A stretch of 6,653 nt of DNA from Phycisphaera sp. (GTDB lineage Bacteria; Planctomycetota; Phycisphaerae; Phycisphaerales; Phycisphaeraceae). The notes under the pieces are model-generated. The model saw nothing but the letters and a program-made list of their open reading frames with translations, was not told the origin of the DNA and did no database searches. Both the position numbers and the translations under genes were made by a program. Location of the stretch: positions 1 to 6,653 of the forward strand of contig JARFRI010000274.1 in the NCBI GenBank assembly GCA_029287335.1, written 5' to 3'. Numbering within the stretch: the first letter of the stretch is position 1; each line of letters starts with the position of its first letter. Shown here piece after piece: positions 1-5,638 of this stretch.

Positions 1-16
1 TGTGTATAAGAGACAG
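1..16. other. Residual Nextera/Tn5 mosaic-end adapter (artefact)
   Basis: The first 16 bases, TGTGTATAAGAGACAG, are identical to the last 16 bases of the 19-bp Tn5 mosaic end used in Illumina Nextera library adapters. The sequence lies exactly at the contig end, and a nuoL reading frame is intact from base 17 onward. This is untrimmed adapter, not biology, and should be removed. Any reading frame that begins inside it is meaningless. Confidence 0.96.
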
Positions 17-254
17 CCTCGGGATCATGCACATCGTCGTGAATCGTTTGTTTCGCTTCTGCGTGTTGCCACGGCGCGTGTACGCCATCGCCGGGCGAGA
101 AGAACGCCCCGACCGTCAACCCAAACCCCGCCAGGATCGACAGCACGCAGATCGGCCCGGCGAGCTTCTTCATGCTCGGCATCAGGCACAACGCGGCGCA
201 CAGCACGGCACCGATCGCAGCGATCCACGGGATGTAAATGGCGTTCTCAAGCAT
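17..254 (-). CDS. nuoL: NADH-quinone oxidoreductase subunit L, N-terminal fragment
   Basis: NuoL is an antiporter-like, proton-pumping subunit in the membrane arm of complex I. Only the first 79 codons are present; the contig ends at the adapter, so the C-terminal part (family usually above 600 residues) is missing because of assembly. The protein starts MLENAIYIPW and shows two hydrophobic helices, about residues 5-25 and 32-53, separated by a short basic turn (MKK). A polar, histidine-rich segment follows (residues 59-79), as expected for an extramembrane loop. The assignment rests on this N-terminal topology together with its position right after nuoJ and nuoK on the same strand, where NuoL is expected. 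The ATG at 254 has no Shine-Dalgarno sequence: the bases upstream are a C-rich repeat on this strand. The nuoK-nuoL gap is 89 bp. Confidence 0.85.
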
Positions 255-260
255 GAAACA

Positions 261-292
261 AGGGGGCAGGGGCCAAGGGGTCAGGGGTCAAG
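261..292. repeat. G-tract tandem repeat with G-quadruplex pattern
   Basis: The plus strand holds four G-runs (262-266, 269-272, 277-280, 284-287) separated by short spacers of 2 to 4 bases (CA, CCAA, TCA). This meets the usual pattern for an intramolecular G-quadruplex with four-layer tracts. The spacers make it look like a degenerate tandem repeat of 'GGGGTCA' type units. It ends 7 bp upstream of the nuoL ATG and lies on the template strand for nuoL, so the transcript would be C-rich there. Confidence 0.7.
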
Positions 293-314
293 TTCAAACC
301 ATCCAATGAAGCGC

Positions 315-328
315 CGCGGCTTGCCGCG
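315..328. repeat. Short GC palindrome in nuoK-nuoL gap
   Basis: CGCGGC and GCCGCG form perfect 6-bp arms around a TT centre, 15 bp beyond the nuoK stop codon. There is no U-tract on either side, so it is not a standard intrinsic terminator. It may stabilise the nuoK 3' end or be part of a dispersed repeat. Confidence 0.5.
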
Positions 329-343
329 CGACTAATCTCAAAC

Positions 344-664
344 TCATCCGCTCATCGCGGACCACGCGCCCGCATCCAGGGTCCGTCGTCGACGGAACAG
401 TAGTACAACCAAACCTAACGCCAGCGCCGCTTCCGCCGCCGCGATGGTTAACACAAAAATCACAAACGTCTGCCCGGTCACGTTGCTATGGAACATCGCA
501 AACGCGACGAGCGAGATCACCACGCCCTGGAACATCATCTCCGTGCAGAGGAACATGATGATCAGGTTGCGTCGGGTGACGAAGCCGATCATGCCCAGCA
601 CGAACAGGATTGCCCCGGTCATGAGGAAGTGCGACAGGGCTAGCGAAGATAAGGAAGCAAGCAT
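344..664 (-). CDS. nuoK: NADH-quinone oxidoreductase subunit K
   Basis: NuoK is a small membrane subunit of complex I related to MrpC, with three transmembrane helices and part of the proton path. The 106-residue product is the usual length (about 100). Three hydrophobic helices are visible, around residues 8-28, 33-58 and 66-90. The two conserved membrane glutamates are present: E42 in CTEMMFQG and E78 in the AAAEAALAL segment, corresponding to E36 and E72 in Escherichia coli. The motifs LFVLGMIGFVTRRN and FRRRRTL match the family closely. The ATG at 664 is preceded by a strong AGGAGG 7 bp away. nuoK lies between nuoJ and nuoL as expected, but is separated from nuoJ by a 244-bp repeat-filled gap, whereas these genes are often nearly adjacent. 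Confidence 0.96.
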   Translation of the reverse strand: MLASLSSLALSHFLMTGAILFVLGMIGFVTRRNLIIMFLCTEMMFQGVVISLVAFAMFHSNVTGQTFVIFVLTIAAAEAALALGLVVLLFRRRRTLDAGAWSAMSG

Positions 665-671
665 TATGCAG

Positions 672-677
672 CCTCCT
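672..677 (-). promoter_or_regulatory. Shine-Dalgarno site of nuoK
   Basis: AGGAGG on the minus strand, 7 bases before the nuoK ATG. It gives nuoK its own strong initiation site, which matters because the upstream inverted repeat could fold the transcript between nuoJ and nuoK. Confidence 0.8.
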
Positions 678-699
678 TATTTAAATGCCGAGACACTGT

Positions 700-878
700 C
701 GCCAAGTCATGACGCCAAGACGCCAAGACGCCAAGACGCCAAGAAAGACAATTTGGATTGGCCACAAAAAGGCACAAGAAACACAAAAATGGATTCTTTT
801 TTGTCCCTTTTGTGCCTTTTTGTGGCAAGTTTGCCTTGTTGTATTCCTTGGCGTCTTGGCGTCTTGGCGACTTGGCGT
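700..878. repeat. Nested long inverted repeat between nuoJ and nuoK
   Basis: The left outer arm holds four perfect tandem copies of GACGCCAA (711-742), preceded by a related GCCAAGTC unit. The right outer arm (846-878) holds the complementary units TTGGCGTC, TTGGCGTC, TTGGCGAC and TTGGCGT. Nested inside is a different inverted repeat: 761-776 pairs perfectly over 16 bp with 811-826 (CACAAAAAGGCACA type sequence). The intervening A- and T-rich bases are also partly complementary. The composition is clearly unlike the flanking nuo genes. On the transcript this would be a long two-part hairpin. Elements whose accidental translations read '..RRQDAK..' and '..LGVLASWR..' are, to my knowledge, common intergenic repeats in Planctomycetota and other bacteria, often mis-annotated as proteins. 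Confidence 0.88.
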
Positions 879-908
879 TAAAAACGAATTGTTTATCGAG
901 TGTGTTGC

Positions 909-1781
909 TCATGCGCCAGTCTCCTTCGCGTTTGCAGCGCCGCGAATGAGTTCGTCTTCGTTGGGCACATGCGTCTTGGCGATGACGATCGCGCCGATCA
1001 GCGACACCAGCAGGATCACGCCCGCCAACTCGATGGCCAGGGGGTGCGACTCAAACAGGTCCAGCCCGACGCGCTCGGCGTTGCTGAGCTTGGTCGCAGA
1101 GGTGCTCGGCGAGGACGCCAGTTCCTGATTCGACCCGTCGGCCTTCAACGCCCGATCGGCCAGGTGCGTCTCGATCAGCTCGGCGTCGGTCTTCATCGCG
1201 GCCGCCGGGTTGGCCTGCAGCGGATTGGGCGAGTAGTAGACCGACAGCAGGACCGCCAGCAGCAGGAATCCCGCGGCACAGGCCCACATCGGCTCACGGG
1301 CGTAGCGGTCGTATTCGGGGATGTCTTCTTCGTGCTGCGGCTCGTTTTGCGACGCGAGCATAATGACGAACATGTAGGTGACCAGGATCGCCCCGCCATA
1401 GATGATGATCATGGCAAAGGCCATGAACTCGGCGTTGAGCACGAGCAGCAGCCCCGCGCTTGAGAGGACGACCATGATGAACCACAGGGCGGAGTAGACC
1501 GGCCGCTTGTGCGTGATGACGCGCACGGCCGAGGCGATGGCGATGAAGCTGAAGACGTAGTAGTAGGCGAACGCGACCGACGGCAGGCCGAGCTTGTCTT
1601 CGGTGATCTGCGTGATGAGGTCGGTGCCCAGCGCGACGCTGAGCCAGGCGACGCCCAGCGCGGTGATGGCGATGAGCCCACCCAGTGGCCGGAGGTTTCG
1701 GCCGGGTCTTGGCATCAACAGCACCAGTGCGAATGCACCGAGCACGGAGGCTACGAAGAGGAGGATCGGGGTTAGTATCAC
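909..1781 (-). CDS. nuoJ: NADH-quinone oxidoreductase subunit J with N-terminal extension
   Basis: NuoJ (ND6 equivalent) is a membrane subunit of complex I next to NuoK. With the GTG start at 1781 the product has 290 residues, against about 180 in Escherichia coli. The family core is clear: AVRVITHKRPVYSALWF (residues 85-101) and the bulged third-helix motif IIIYGGAILVTYMFVIML (125-142). A final helix lies at about 248-268. Two features lengthen it: about 65 N-terminal residues with two extra hydrophobic helices (about 2-23 and 32-51), and a polar, low-complexity loop of about 65 residues (183-247). The start is uncertain. The open frame extends to a TTG at 1898, but those 39 residues look like translated intergenic DNA. 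No clear Shine-Dalgarno precedes the GTG. No nuoI lies upstream; a divergent hypothetical gene does, so nuoJ probably begins a transcript. Confidence 0.92.
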   Translation of the reverse strand: MILTPILLFVASVLGAFALVLLMPRPGRNLRPLGGLIAITALGVAWLSVALGTDLITQITEDKLGLPSVAFAYYYVFSFIAIASAVRVITHKRPVYSALWFIMVVLSSAGLLLVLNAEFMAFAMIIIYGGAILVTYMFVIMLASQNEPQHEEDIPEYDRYAREPMWACAAGFLLLAVLLSVYYSPNPLQANPAAAMKTDAELIETHLADRALKADGSNQELASSPSTSATKLSNAERVGLDLFESHPLAIELAGVILLVSLIGAIVIAKTHVPNEDELIRGAANAKETGA

Positions 1782-1891
1782 GCTGGTGGCACGGTTCTTG
1801 GTCGGTTGGCCGGCGGACCGGCCCGAGACTGCACAGACGCCGAAAAACCGGCCCCTGAACGCAATGGAAAGGATACGGGCGGGGGGGCAAG

Positions 1892-1903
1892 CCAGCAAGC
1901 TGG
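1892..1903. repeat. Small palindrome next to a G7 run upstream of nuoJ
   Basis: CCAGC and GCTGG form 5-bp arms around AA, just right of a seven-G run at 1881-1887. It sits in the divergent spacer between nuoJ and the plus-strand hypothetical gene. It could be a fragment of a dispersed palindromic repeat; one copy alone cannot show this. Confidence 0.35.
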
Positions 1904-1948
1904 AGGCGGTTTTGTTAACAGTTGACTTGCGGCATGGATATGCGAGAA

Positions 1949-1963
1949 TTAGATGTAATCTAA
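1949..1963. promoter_or_regulatory. Palindromic operator candidate in divergent spacer
   Basis: TTAGATGTAATCTAA has perfect 6-bp arms around GTA. It lies just upstream of the Shine-Dalgarno of the small plus-strand gene, in an AT-rich stretch of an otherwise GC-rich spacer. Size and position suit binding by a dimeric repressor acting on the small gene, though an mRNA hairpin or chance are also possible. I do not recognise the regulator. Confidence 0.3.
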
Positions 1964-1981
1964 ATCCGGGAGGCAGTTCTG

Positions 1982-2209
1982 ATGAATGCCAAAGTGATAC
2001 AAGCCGAATTGCAGTCGAGCCCCTTCAAGCCGTTCGCGGTCGTTACGGCCTCTGGTGATCGGTACAAAGTGCTGCATCCCGAATTAGCTGTGCCAACCAA
2101 GCTCGCCCTTTTTGTCTTCGAGCGCGACAGCAATGATGAAATCGATCTGCCCGTGAAGATCGGCTATCCAAACATCACAGCGCTTGAGCCGATCGAACAA
2201 GCGGCGTGA
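1982..2209 (+). CDS. Small conserved hypothetical protein (PFxPF...HPE type)
   Basis: This 75-residue protein has no signal peptide or membrane segment. It begins with an ATG preceded by GGGAGG (1968-1973) at 8 bp spacing, a convincing start. The pattern SSPFKPFAVVTASGDRY then VLHPE, followed by a short beta-rich stretch and a closing ITALEPI, resembles a family of small uncharacterised proteins that I associate with Planctomycetota ('PFxPFxV...DGxxYxVxHP...'). That link comes from memory of the pattern, not a search. Its fold is probably a small beta-sheet unit; the function is unknown. It is divergent from nuoJ and convergent with the GH15 gene, so it is a single-gene unit. A palindrome (1949-1963) lies just upstream and hairpins lie downstream. 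Confidence 0.82.
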   Translation: MNAKVIQAELQSSPFKPFAVVTASGDRYKVLHPELAVPTKLALFVFERDSNDEIDLPVKIGYPNITALEPIEQAA

Positions 2210-2243
2210 CGCGATCATCCGCTGCATGGTTTGTCGAACAAGA

Positions 2244-2264
2244 CTGCCAAGGGTGGGTTGGCAG
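2244..2264 (+). terminator. Hairpin downstream of small hypothetical gene
   Basis: CTGCCAA and TTGGCAG form a perfect 7-bp stem around a GGGTGGG loop, 34 bases after the stop codon of the plus-strand gene. There is no run of T after it (GGTTGCG follows), so it is at best a weak or non-canonical terminator, or an mRNA 3'-end stabiliser. Confidence 0.3.
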
Positions 2265-2285
2265 GGTTGCGTCGTGTTGATCGTG

Positions 2286-2358
2286 GTTAGCCGGCGGGCT
2301 TGTCCCGCCGATGGTGTTGATACGCGAAGACAGCGGCGGGACAAGCCCGCCGGCTAAC
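2286..2358. repeat. Perfect 25-bp inverted repeat with 23-bp loop
   Basis: Positions 2286-2310 are the exact reverse complement of 2334-2358: 25 of 25 bases pair, with arms beginning GTTAGCCGGCGGGC and a 23-bp centre. It lies between the convergent small hypothetical gene and the GH15 gene, ending 18 bp from the GH15 stop codon. It would make a very stable hairpin in transcripts from either side and could block read-through both ways, but there is no T-tract. The perfect arms and intergenic position suggest a dispersed palindromic (REP- or MITE-like) repeat. Confidence 0.85.
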
Positions 2359-2376
2359 GGGTGAATGCTTAGGTGC

Positions 2377-4635
2377 CTACCTCAACTCAGGCACCGCGTC
2401 ACTGATTGCGTGGCGGTTTTGGCCCTCGCGCATCGTGGCAGCCTCGGGCATGATCGCACCGAGGCTGTGGCCGGTGCGTTCGGCTTCCTTGATCGCGTCG
2501 ATCTTGTTGAGGTACGCGACCAGCGTCGCCACCACCGTCGCGTGGCTCCACGTCAGCGGGCTGACCGACAGCGGGGCGTTCGTCTCGGGGTGGACCTGCT
2601 CGGCCAGGCAAACCGAGGGCAACGCACGATCCGCGACCCACTCCAGGTACGGCGCGGCCTGCTTGACCTCGTCGCTGGTCGTGGCCTTGTCGATCTTGTA
2701 GTCCGCCATCCACAGGGTGCAGATGAACCACGGGTTGCCGGGGATGTTGTCGGTGTCCTGGCTGACCTGGTGGTAGTAGTCGTCCTCGTACCGGGCGACG
2801 CCACCGACGGGCGTCTTGATGGTCAGGCGGTCTTCGATGGCCTTCATCGTTGCGACGACGCGCTCGTCGTTGGCGGGCAACAGGCCCATCGAGAAGATGG
2901 CGAACATCGATGCGTCGAGGATCTCGTCGGGCTTGTGCTTGATCTCGCTGGGCACGGACCAGCCGCTGGCGGATTCGGTCACGCCCGGCAGCTTGTTGAT
3001 CGCATCAGGCAGGGTCTGCCTCGGCTCGCGGTCATCGAAGATGTCGGCCATGAACTCCGCGATGCGATCGGTATCGACCGGCTCAATGCGTCGGAGGAAT
3101 CGGCCATGCTTCGATGACCACATGTGCTTGCAGAAGGCGTCGCGGACCTCGCTGGCGGCCTTGGCGTAGCGGCGGGCACGCTTGGTGTCGCCGAAGCACA
3201 CCGCGAACTGCCAGGCACTCTTGAGCCCGGCATAGACCGTCGCCACCGTGAACGCGTGGATGCCCCATCGCTCTTCCCACAGGTCGTAGCTGGGCAGCGG
3301 CAGCTTCGTGTCCGGGTCGCGGTAACGGACCAGGAACTCGGCGGCGGGCTGGACGAGCTTGACCCACAAGGGCCTGACAAACTCGATGTCGCGGTAACGG
3401 ACGTAGTGCCTCCAGAGCGCCCAGATGACCAGCGCGGTCTCGTCTTCCTGGATCGGCATCTGCGGCCGGCCTTTGGCGTCGACCCAGGGGTGCCAACTGG
3501 AGGCGGGGCTGCCATCGGGCGTGTACTTGTGCAGGAACATGCCACGGCTGGAGATGACCTTGGCGCAGAACTTATAGAAGCTGCGCGAGACATCGGGGAA
3601 GCCGCCTGCCGCCAGTGCGTCGGCGACAAACGCGCCGTCGCGTGGCCAGAGGTACGAGTACGTGTCTCGGCTGAACTGGAGGTAGTCGCTGTCGTTGGCG
3701 GCGATGATCGCGCCGCCGTTGTCGATCTGGGTACGCACGGTCAGCAGCGATCGTTTGTAGAGGTCGTAGACTTTGTTGGAGAGTCCGGTGTCGTCGTCAT
3801 CGCCGAACTCGGTGCGTGTCGCGGCGAGCCAGAGCTTCCAGTACGCGGTGGTGCGCTCGATGACGTTCTGCGGCCCTTCGCGGTGAAGGAACTTGTGGAT
3901 GTCGACACACTCGTCGTAGTTCTTGGCGCAGCCGATGACGAGGTAGGCGACACGCATGTCGTTGGCCGGGAGCTGGACCGAGCAGAGGATGGTCGAGTCG
4001 ACGGCGCCTTGCGCGATGGGGTTCATGCCCAGTTGGCCGTCTTCCGCATCACGCCAGGTGCCTTCCGCGCCGCCAAAGCCCGCGTTGCCGGTGGCGTATT
4101 GGTCGGTCTGTTGTTCGCCGTCGAGGTAGAAGCTCGAGGTGATGTAGCGTTCTTTGCGGTAGTGGATAACGCTGCGGAGCTGCGGGTCGTAGTAGGCGGT
4201 GTCGCCGACCTTGAAGCCATACATCTGAAAGTCGTGGTGGTGCAGCAGCCGGACCTCGCGGTCCTCATCGGACAGGTTCACGACCTCGATCCGCCGGACC
4301 ATGATCGGCCGGTGGTAGTCCACAACGTCGCTACAGATCAGCTTGATCATCAACTCGTCGTTGACCATCTCGACACGCGTGGCGAGGGTGTCATCTTGGT
4401 ACTTAAGCGAGATGTCCCAGCCCTTGTCGGACCAATACATGCGCTTTCGGCGTTTCTCTTTGGAGTCTTCCTCGAGACGCTGCTGCGGGATCGTCCCCCA
4501 GACGCCGAAACGACAGGGCTGGCCCCCGGCGTGGTTCTCTTGGCCCACGTGCGGGAAGTACAGGTCACGGATTTGGTAGTGCTGGTCAAAGGTGACGAGC
4601 ATCTGCCCGTTGCCGACCGGTATATCGCGAGGCAT
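2377..4635 (-). CDS. Glycoside hydrolase family 15, glucoamylase-type
   Basis: GH15 enzymes are inverting hydrolases that release glucose from the non-reducing ends of alpha-glucans; some members act on trehalose or related glucosides. The 752-residue protein has the prokaryotic layout: an N-terminal beta-sandwich (about 1-270) and an (alpha/alpha)6 barrel (about 285-725). Key motifs are intact: SYLWPRDG at 327-334, DLWEERWG at 451-458 with E454 as the expected general acid, and the AEQVHPET to SPLTWSHA region at 678-699 with E679 as the expected general base. There is no signal peptide, so it probably acts in the cytoplasm on glycogen or imported oligosaccharides. The ATG at 4635 has GGAG five bases upstream. 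No other carbohydrate gene is adjacent. A TACAAT hexamer at 4696-4701 (minus strand) could be a -10 box but has no good -35. Exact substrate cannot be read from the sequence. Confidence 0.95.
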   Translation of the reverse strand: MPRDIPVGNGQMLVTFDQHYQIRDLYFPHVGQENHAGGQPCRFGVWGTIPQQRLEEDSKEKRRKRMYWSDKGWDISLKYQDDTLATRVEMVNDELMIKLICSDVVDYHRPIMVRRIEVVNLSDEDREVRLLHHHDFQMYGFKVGDTAYYDPQLRSVIHYRKERYITSSFYLDGEQQTDQYATGNAGFGGAEGTWRDAEDGQLGMNPIAQGAVDSTILCSVQLPANDMRVAYLVIGCAKNYDECVDIHKFLHREGPQNVIERTTAYWKLWLAATRTEFGDDDDTGLSNKVYDLYKRSLLTVRTQIDNGGAIIAANDSDYLQFSRDTYSYLWPRDGAFVADALAAGGFPDVSRSFYKFCAKVISSRGMFLHKYTPDGSPASSWHPWVDAKGRPQMPIQEDETALVIWALWRHYVRYRDIEFVRPLWVKLVQPAAEFLVRYRDPDTKLPLPSYDLWEERWGIHAFTVATVYAGLKSAWQFAVCFGDTKRARRYAKAASEVRDAFCKHMWSSKHGRFLRRIEPVDTDRIAEFMADIFDDREPRQTLPDAINKLPGVTESASGWSVPSEIKHKPDEILDASMFAIFSMGLLPANDERVVATMKAIEDRLTIKTPVGGVARYEDDYYHQVSQDTDNIPGNPWFICTLWMADYKIDKATTSDEVKQAAPYLEWVADRALPSVCLAEQVHPETNAPLSVSPLTWSHATVVATLVAYLNKIDAIKEAERTGHSLGAIMPEAATMREGQNRHAISDAVPELR

Positions 4636-4790
4636 CCTTGCTCCGAGATCGAGGATGGATAAGTAAGCAGGCCGACCGAGTCATGCCGTGCGGGGATTGT
4701 AGAGACTTATCGTCCATCGGGGAGCAAGAACTGAAGGGTAGACAAACCCAGGTCGTCAAATTTGTATCGGCAGCGCTCCGGCCGGCGGCG

Positions 4791-5534
4791 CTACTGGGCC
4801 TGGGCCGCTTCGCCGGGCTCGGCCTCTTGCTCTGCTGGTTCAGCTTGCTCCGCGGGTTCTTGGTCGGCCTGGTCCTTCTTTTCGAAAAGCTTCATCACCA
4901 CCGTCGGCGGGGTCTCGCTCTGACGCGGGGCGAACGTGGAGTTGTGCCCGCTTTCCGATTCGCGCACGAGTACCAGTGTCACCGTCCCGTTGGTATCCGC
5001 ACGCAAGAACGACAGAAGCAGGTCCGAGGTGAACTGCACCGATTCGTCCTGCTCGGTCGAGAACGTGCCAAGGATCGAGACCTGCCTGCGGTTGAGCAGG
5101 TTCGCGTTACGCCGATCGATGATCGTGTCCTCGGCGTTGGGGTCGTAGGTCTTCTCGGCGAACTTTTCATCCTGCTCGTCTTTGTCGTTGACGCCATAGA
5201 CACGGAATCGCATCGCCTTGTTGTGATCGCTGAAGTTCACCGGCTCCAGCTTGAGCCCGGCCACGCGGACGCCCTTGCCAAAGTCTTCGCTGTCAAAGCG
5301 GATCAGGGAGATGCGGTCCAGCTTGTGCTTCTCGCGGCTTGAAACGTTCTTGGGGTGGATGCCACCTTCCTTGACGGCCTTGTCGGTGCCACGCCGAACG
5401 CTCAGGTCTTGCGACGCAACGACCTTGGTCAGGCCATCATCCTTCTCGCCTTCGTTTTCATCCGCTTGTGCGGGGATTATGAAAAGTAACAGCAAGACAG
5501 TTGTAAATAGCGTGGCAGGGCGTGTGATGTGCAT
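4791..5534 (-). CDS. Secreted CBM96/DNRLRE-like protein with acidic tail
   Basis: The 247-residue product starts with a signal peptide: MHITRP, a hydrophobic core at about 8-20, and a likely cleavage after PAQA (residue 24). The body resembles the DNRLRE/CBM96 beta-sandwich domain found in many planctomycete surface proteins. Signs are the ordered blocks SLIRF (76-80), FRVYGV (110-115), LGTF (155-158), a stretch ending LLSFLRADTNGTVTLVLVR (173-191), and FAPRQSETPPTVVMKL (201-216). Such domains are thought to bind polysaccharide or act as structural modules. Residues 218-247 form a hydrophilic tail rich in E, A, Q and P with imperfect 'EPAEQA' repeats. There is no PEP-CTERM or membrane anchor. 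I chose the ATG at 5534 over the longer frame to 5642 because it begins the signal peptide and follows AGGAAG. The prepilin-like gene ends 104 bp upstream. Confidence 0.78.
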   Translation of the reverse strand: MHITRPATLFTTVLLLLFIIPAQADENEGEKDDGLTKVVASQDLSVRRGTDKAVKEGGIHPKNVSSREKHKLDRISLIRFDSEDFGKGVRVAGLKLEPVNFSDHNKAMRFRVYGVNDKDEQDEKFAEKTYDPNAEDTIIDRRNANLLNRRQVSILGTFSTEQDESVQFTSDLLLSFLRADTNGTVTLVLVRESESGHNSTFAPRQSETPPTVVMKLFEKKDQADQEPAEQAEPAEQEAEPGEAAQAQ

Positions 5535-5540
5535 GATGTG

Positions 5541-5546
5541 CTTCCT
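5541..5546 (-). promoter_or_regulatory. Shine-Dalgarno site deciding the start at 5534
   Basis: AGGAAG on the minus strand lies 6 bases before the ATG at 5534. With the signal peptide that begins at this ATG, it rejects the 36-residue upstream extension of the open frame. Confidence 0.65.
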
Positions 5547-5638
5547 AGTATGAGGCGATGCATCGATCTTAGCGTCGCTCTCGGTCGAGAGAAAGCACGG
5601 GCGGGGAAGAGCTCGCCATATCGCTGGCTGTCCCGCGA

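Noticed and set aside
2..256. Plus-strand frame at the left end
   Set aside because: It begins inside adapter sequence and is an antisense shadow of nuoL; the product is R/S/T-rich without any motif.
664..912. Minus-strand 82-residue reading frame between nuoJ and nuoK as a real protein gene
   Set aside because: Most of it is translation of the nested inverted repeat, with '..RRQDAK..' and '..LGVLASWR..' strings that recur as false proteins. Kept only as a possible translational bridge.
1782..1898. Longer nuoJ start at TTG 1898 (39 extra residues)
   Set aside because: The added residues are C/P/R/G-rich, unlike a membrane protein N-terminus, and come from a spacer with a G7 run and a palindrome. 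GTG 1781 begins the first hydrophobic helix.
1922..1959. Promoter with TTGACT (1922-1927) for the small plus-strand gene
   Set aside because: The -35-like hexamer is good, but at 17 bp spacing the -10 is poor (AGAATT); the better TGTAAT at 1954-1959 is too far away (26 bp).
2365..3117. Plus-strand 250-residue open frame
   Set aside because: Antisense to the C-terminal part of GH15, low-complexity composition, no ribosome site or domain.
3124..4662. Plus-strand 512-residue open frame
   Set aside because: It lies fully antisense to the GH15 gene, whose frame has intact catalytic motifs. The translation is V/D/R/L-rich with no recognisable domain, typical of a mirror frame in GC-rich DNA.
4696..4701. 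TACAAT as a -10 box for the GH15 gene (minus strand)
   Set aside because: Five of six consensus bases, but no matching -35 at 16-18 bp; the nearest TTG-type hexamer is 20 bp away. Not enough for a separate feature.
4638..5342. Plus-strand 234-residue open frame
   Set aside because: Antisense to the secreted CBM96/DNRLRE-like gene, which has a signal peptide, ribosome site and domain pattern.
5578..5591. CTCTCGGTCGAGAG palindrome between the prepilin-like and CBM96/DNRLRE-like genes as terminator
   Set aside because: Short stem with a very small loop and no T-tract; likely chance in GC-rich DNA.
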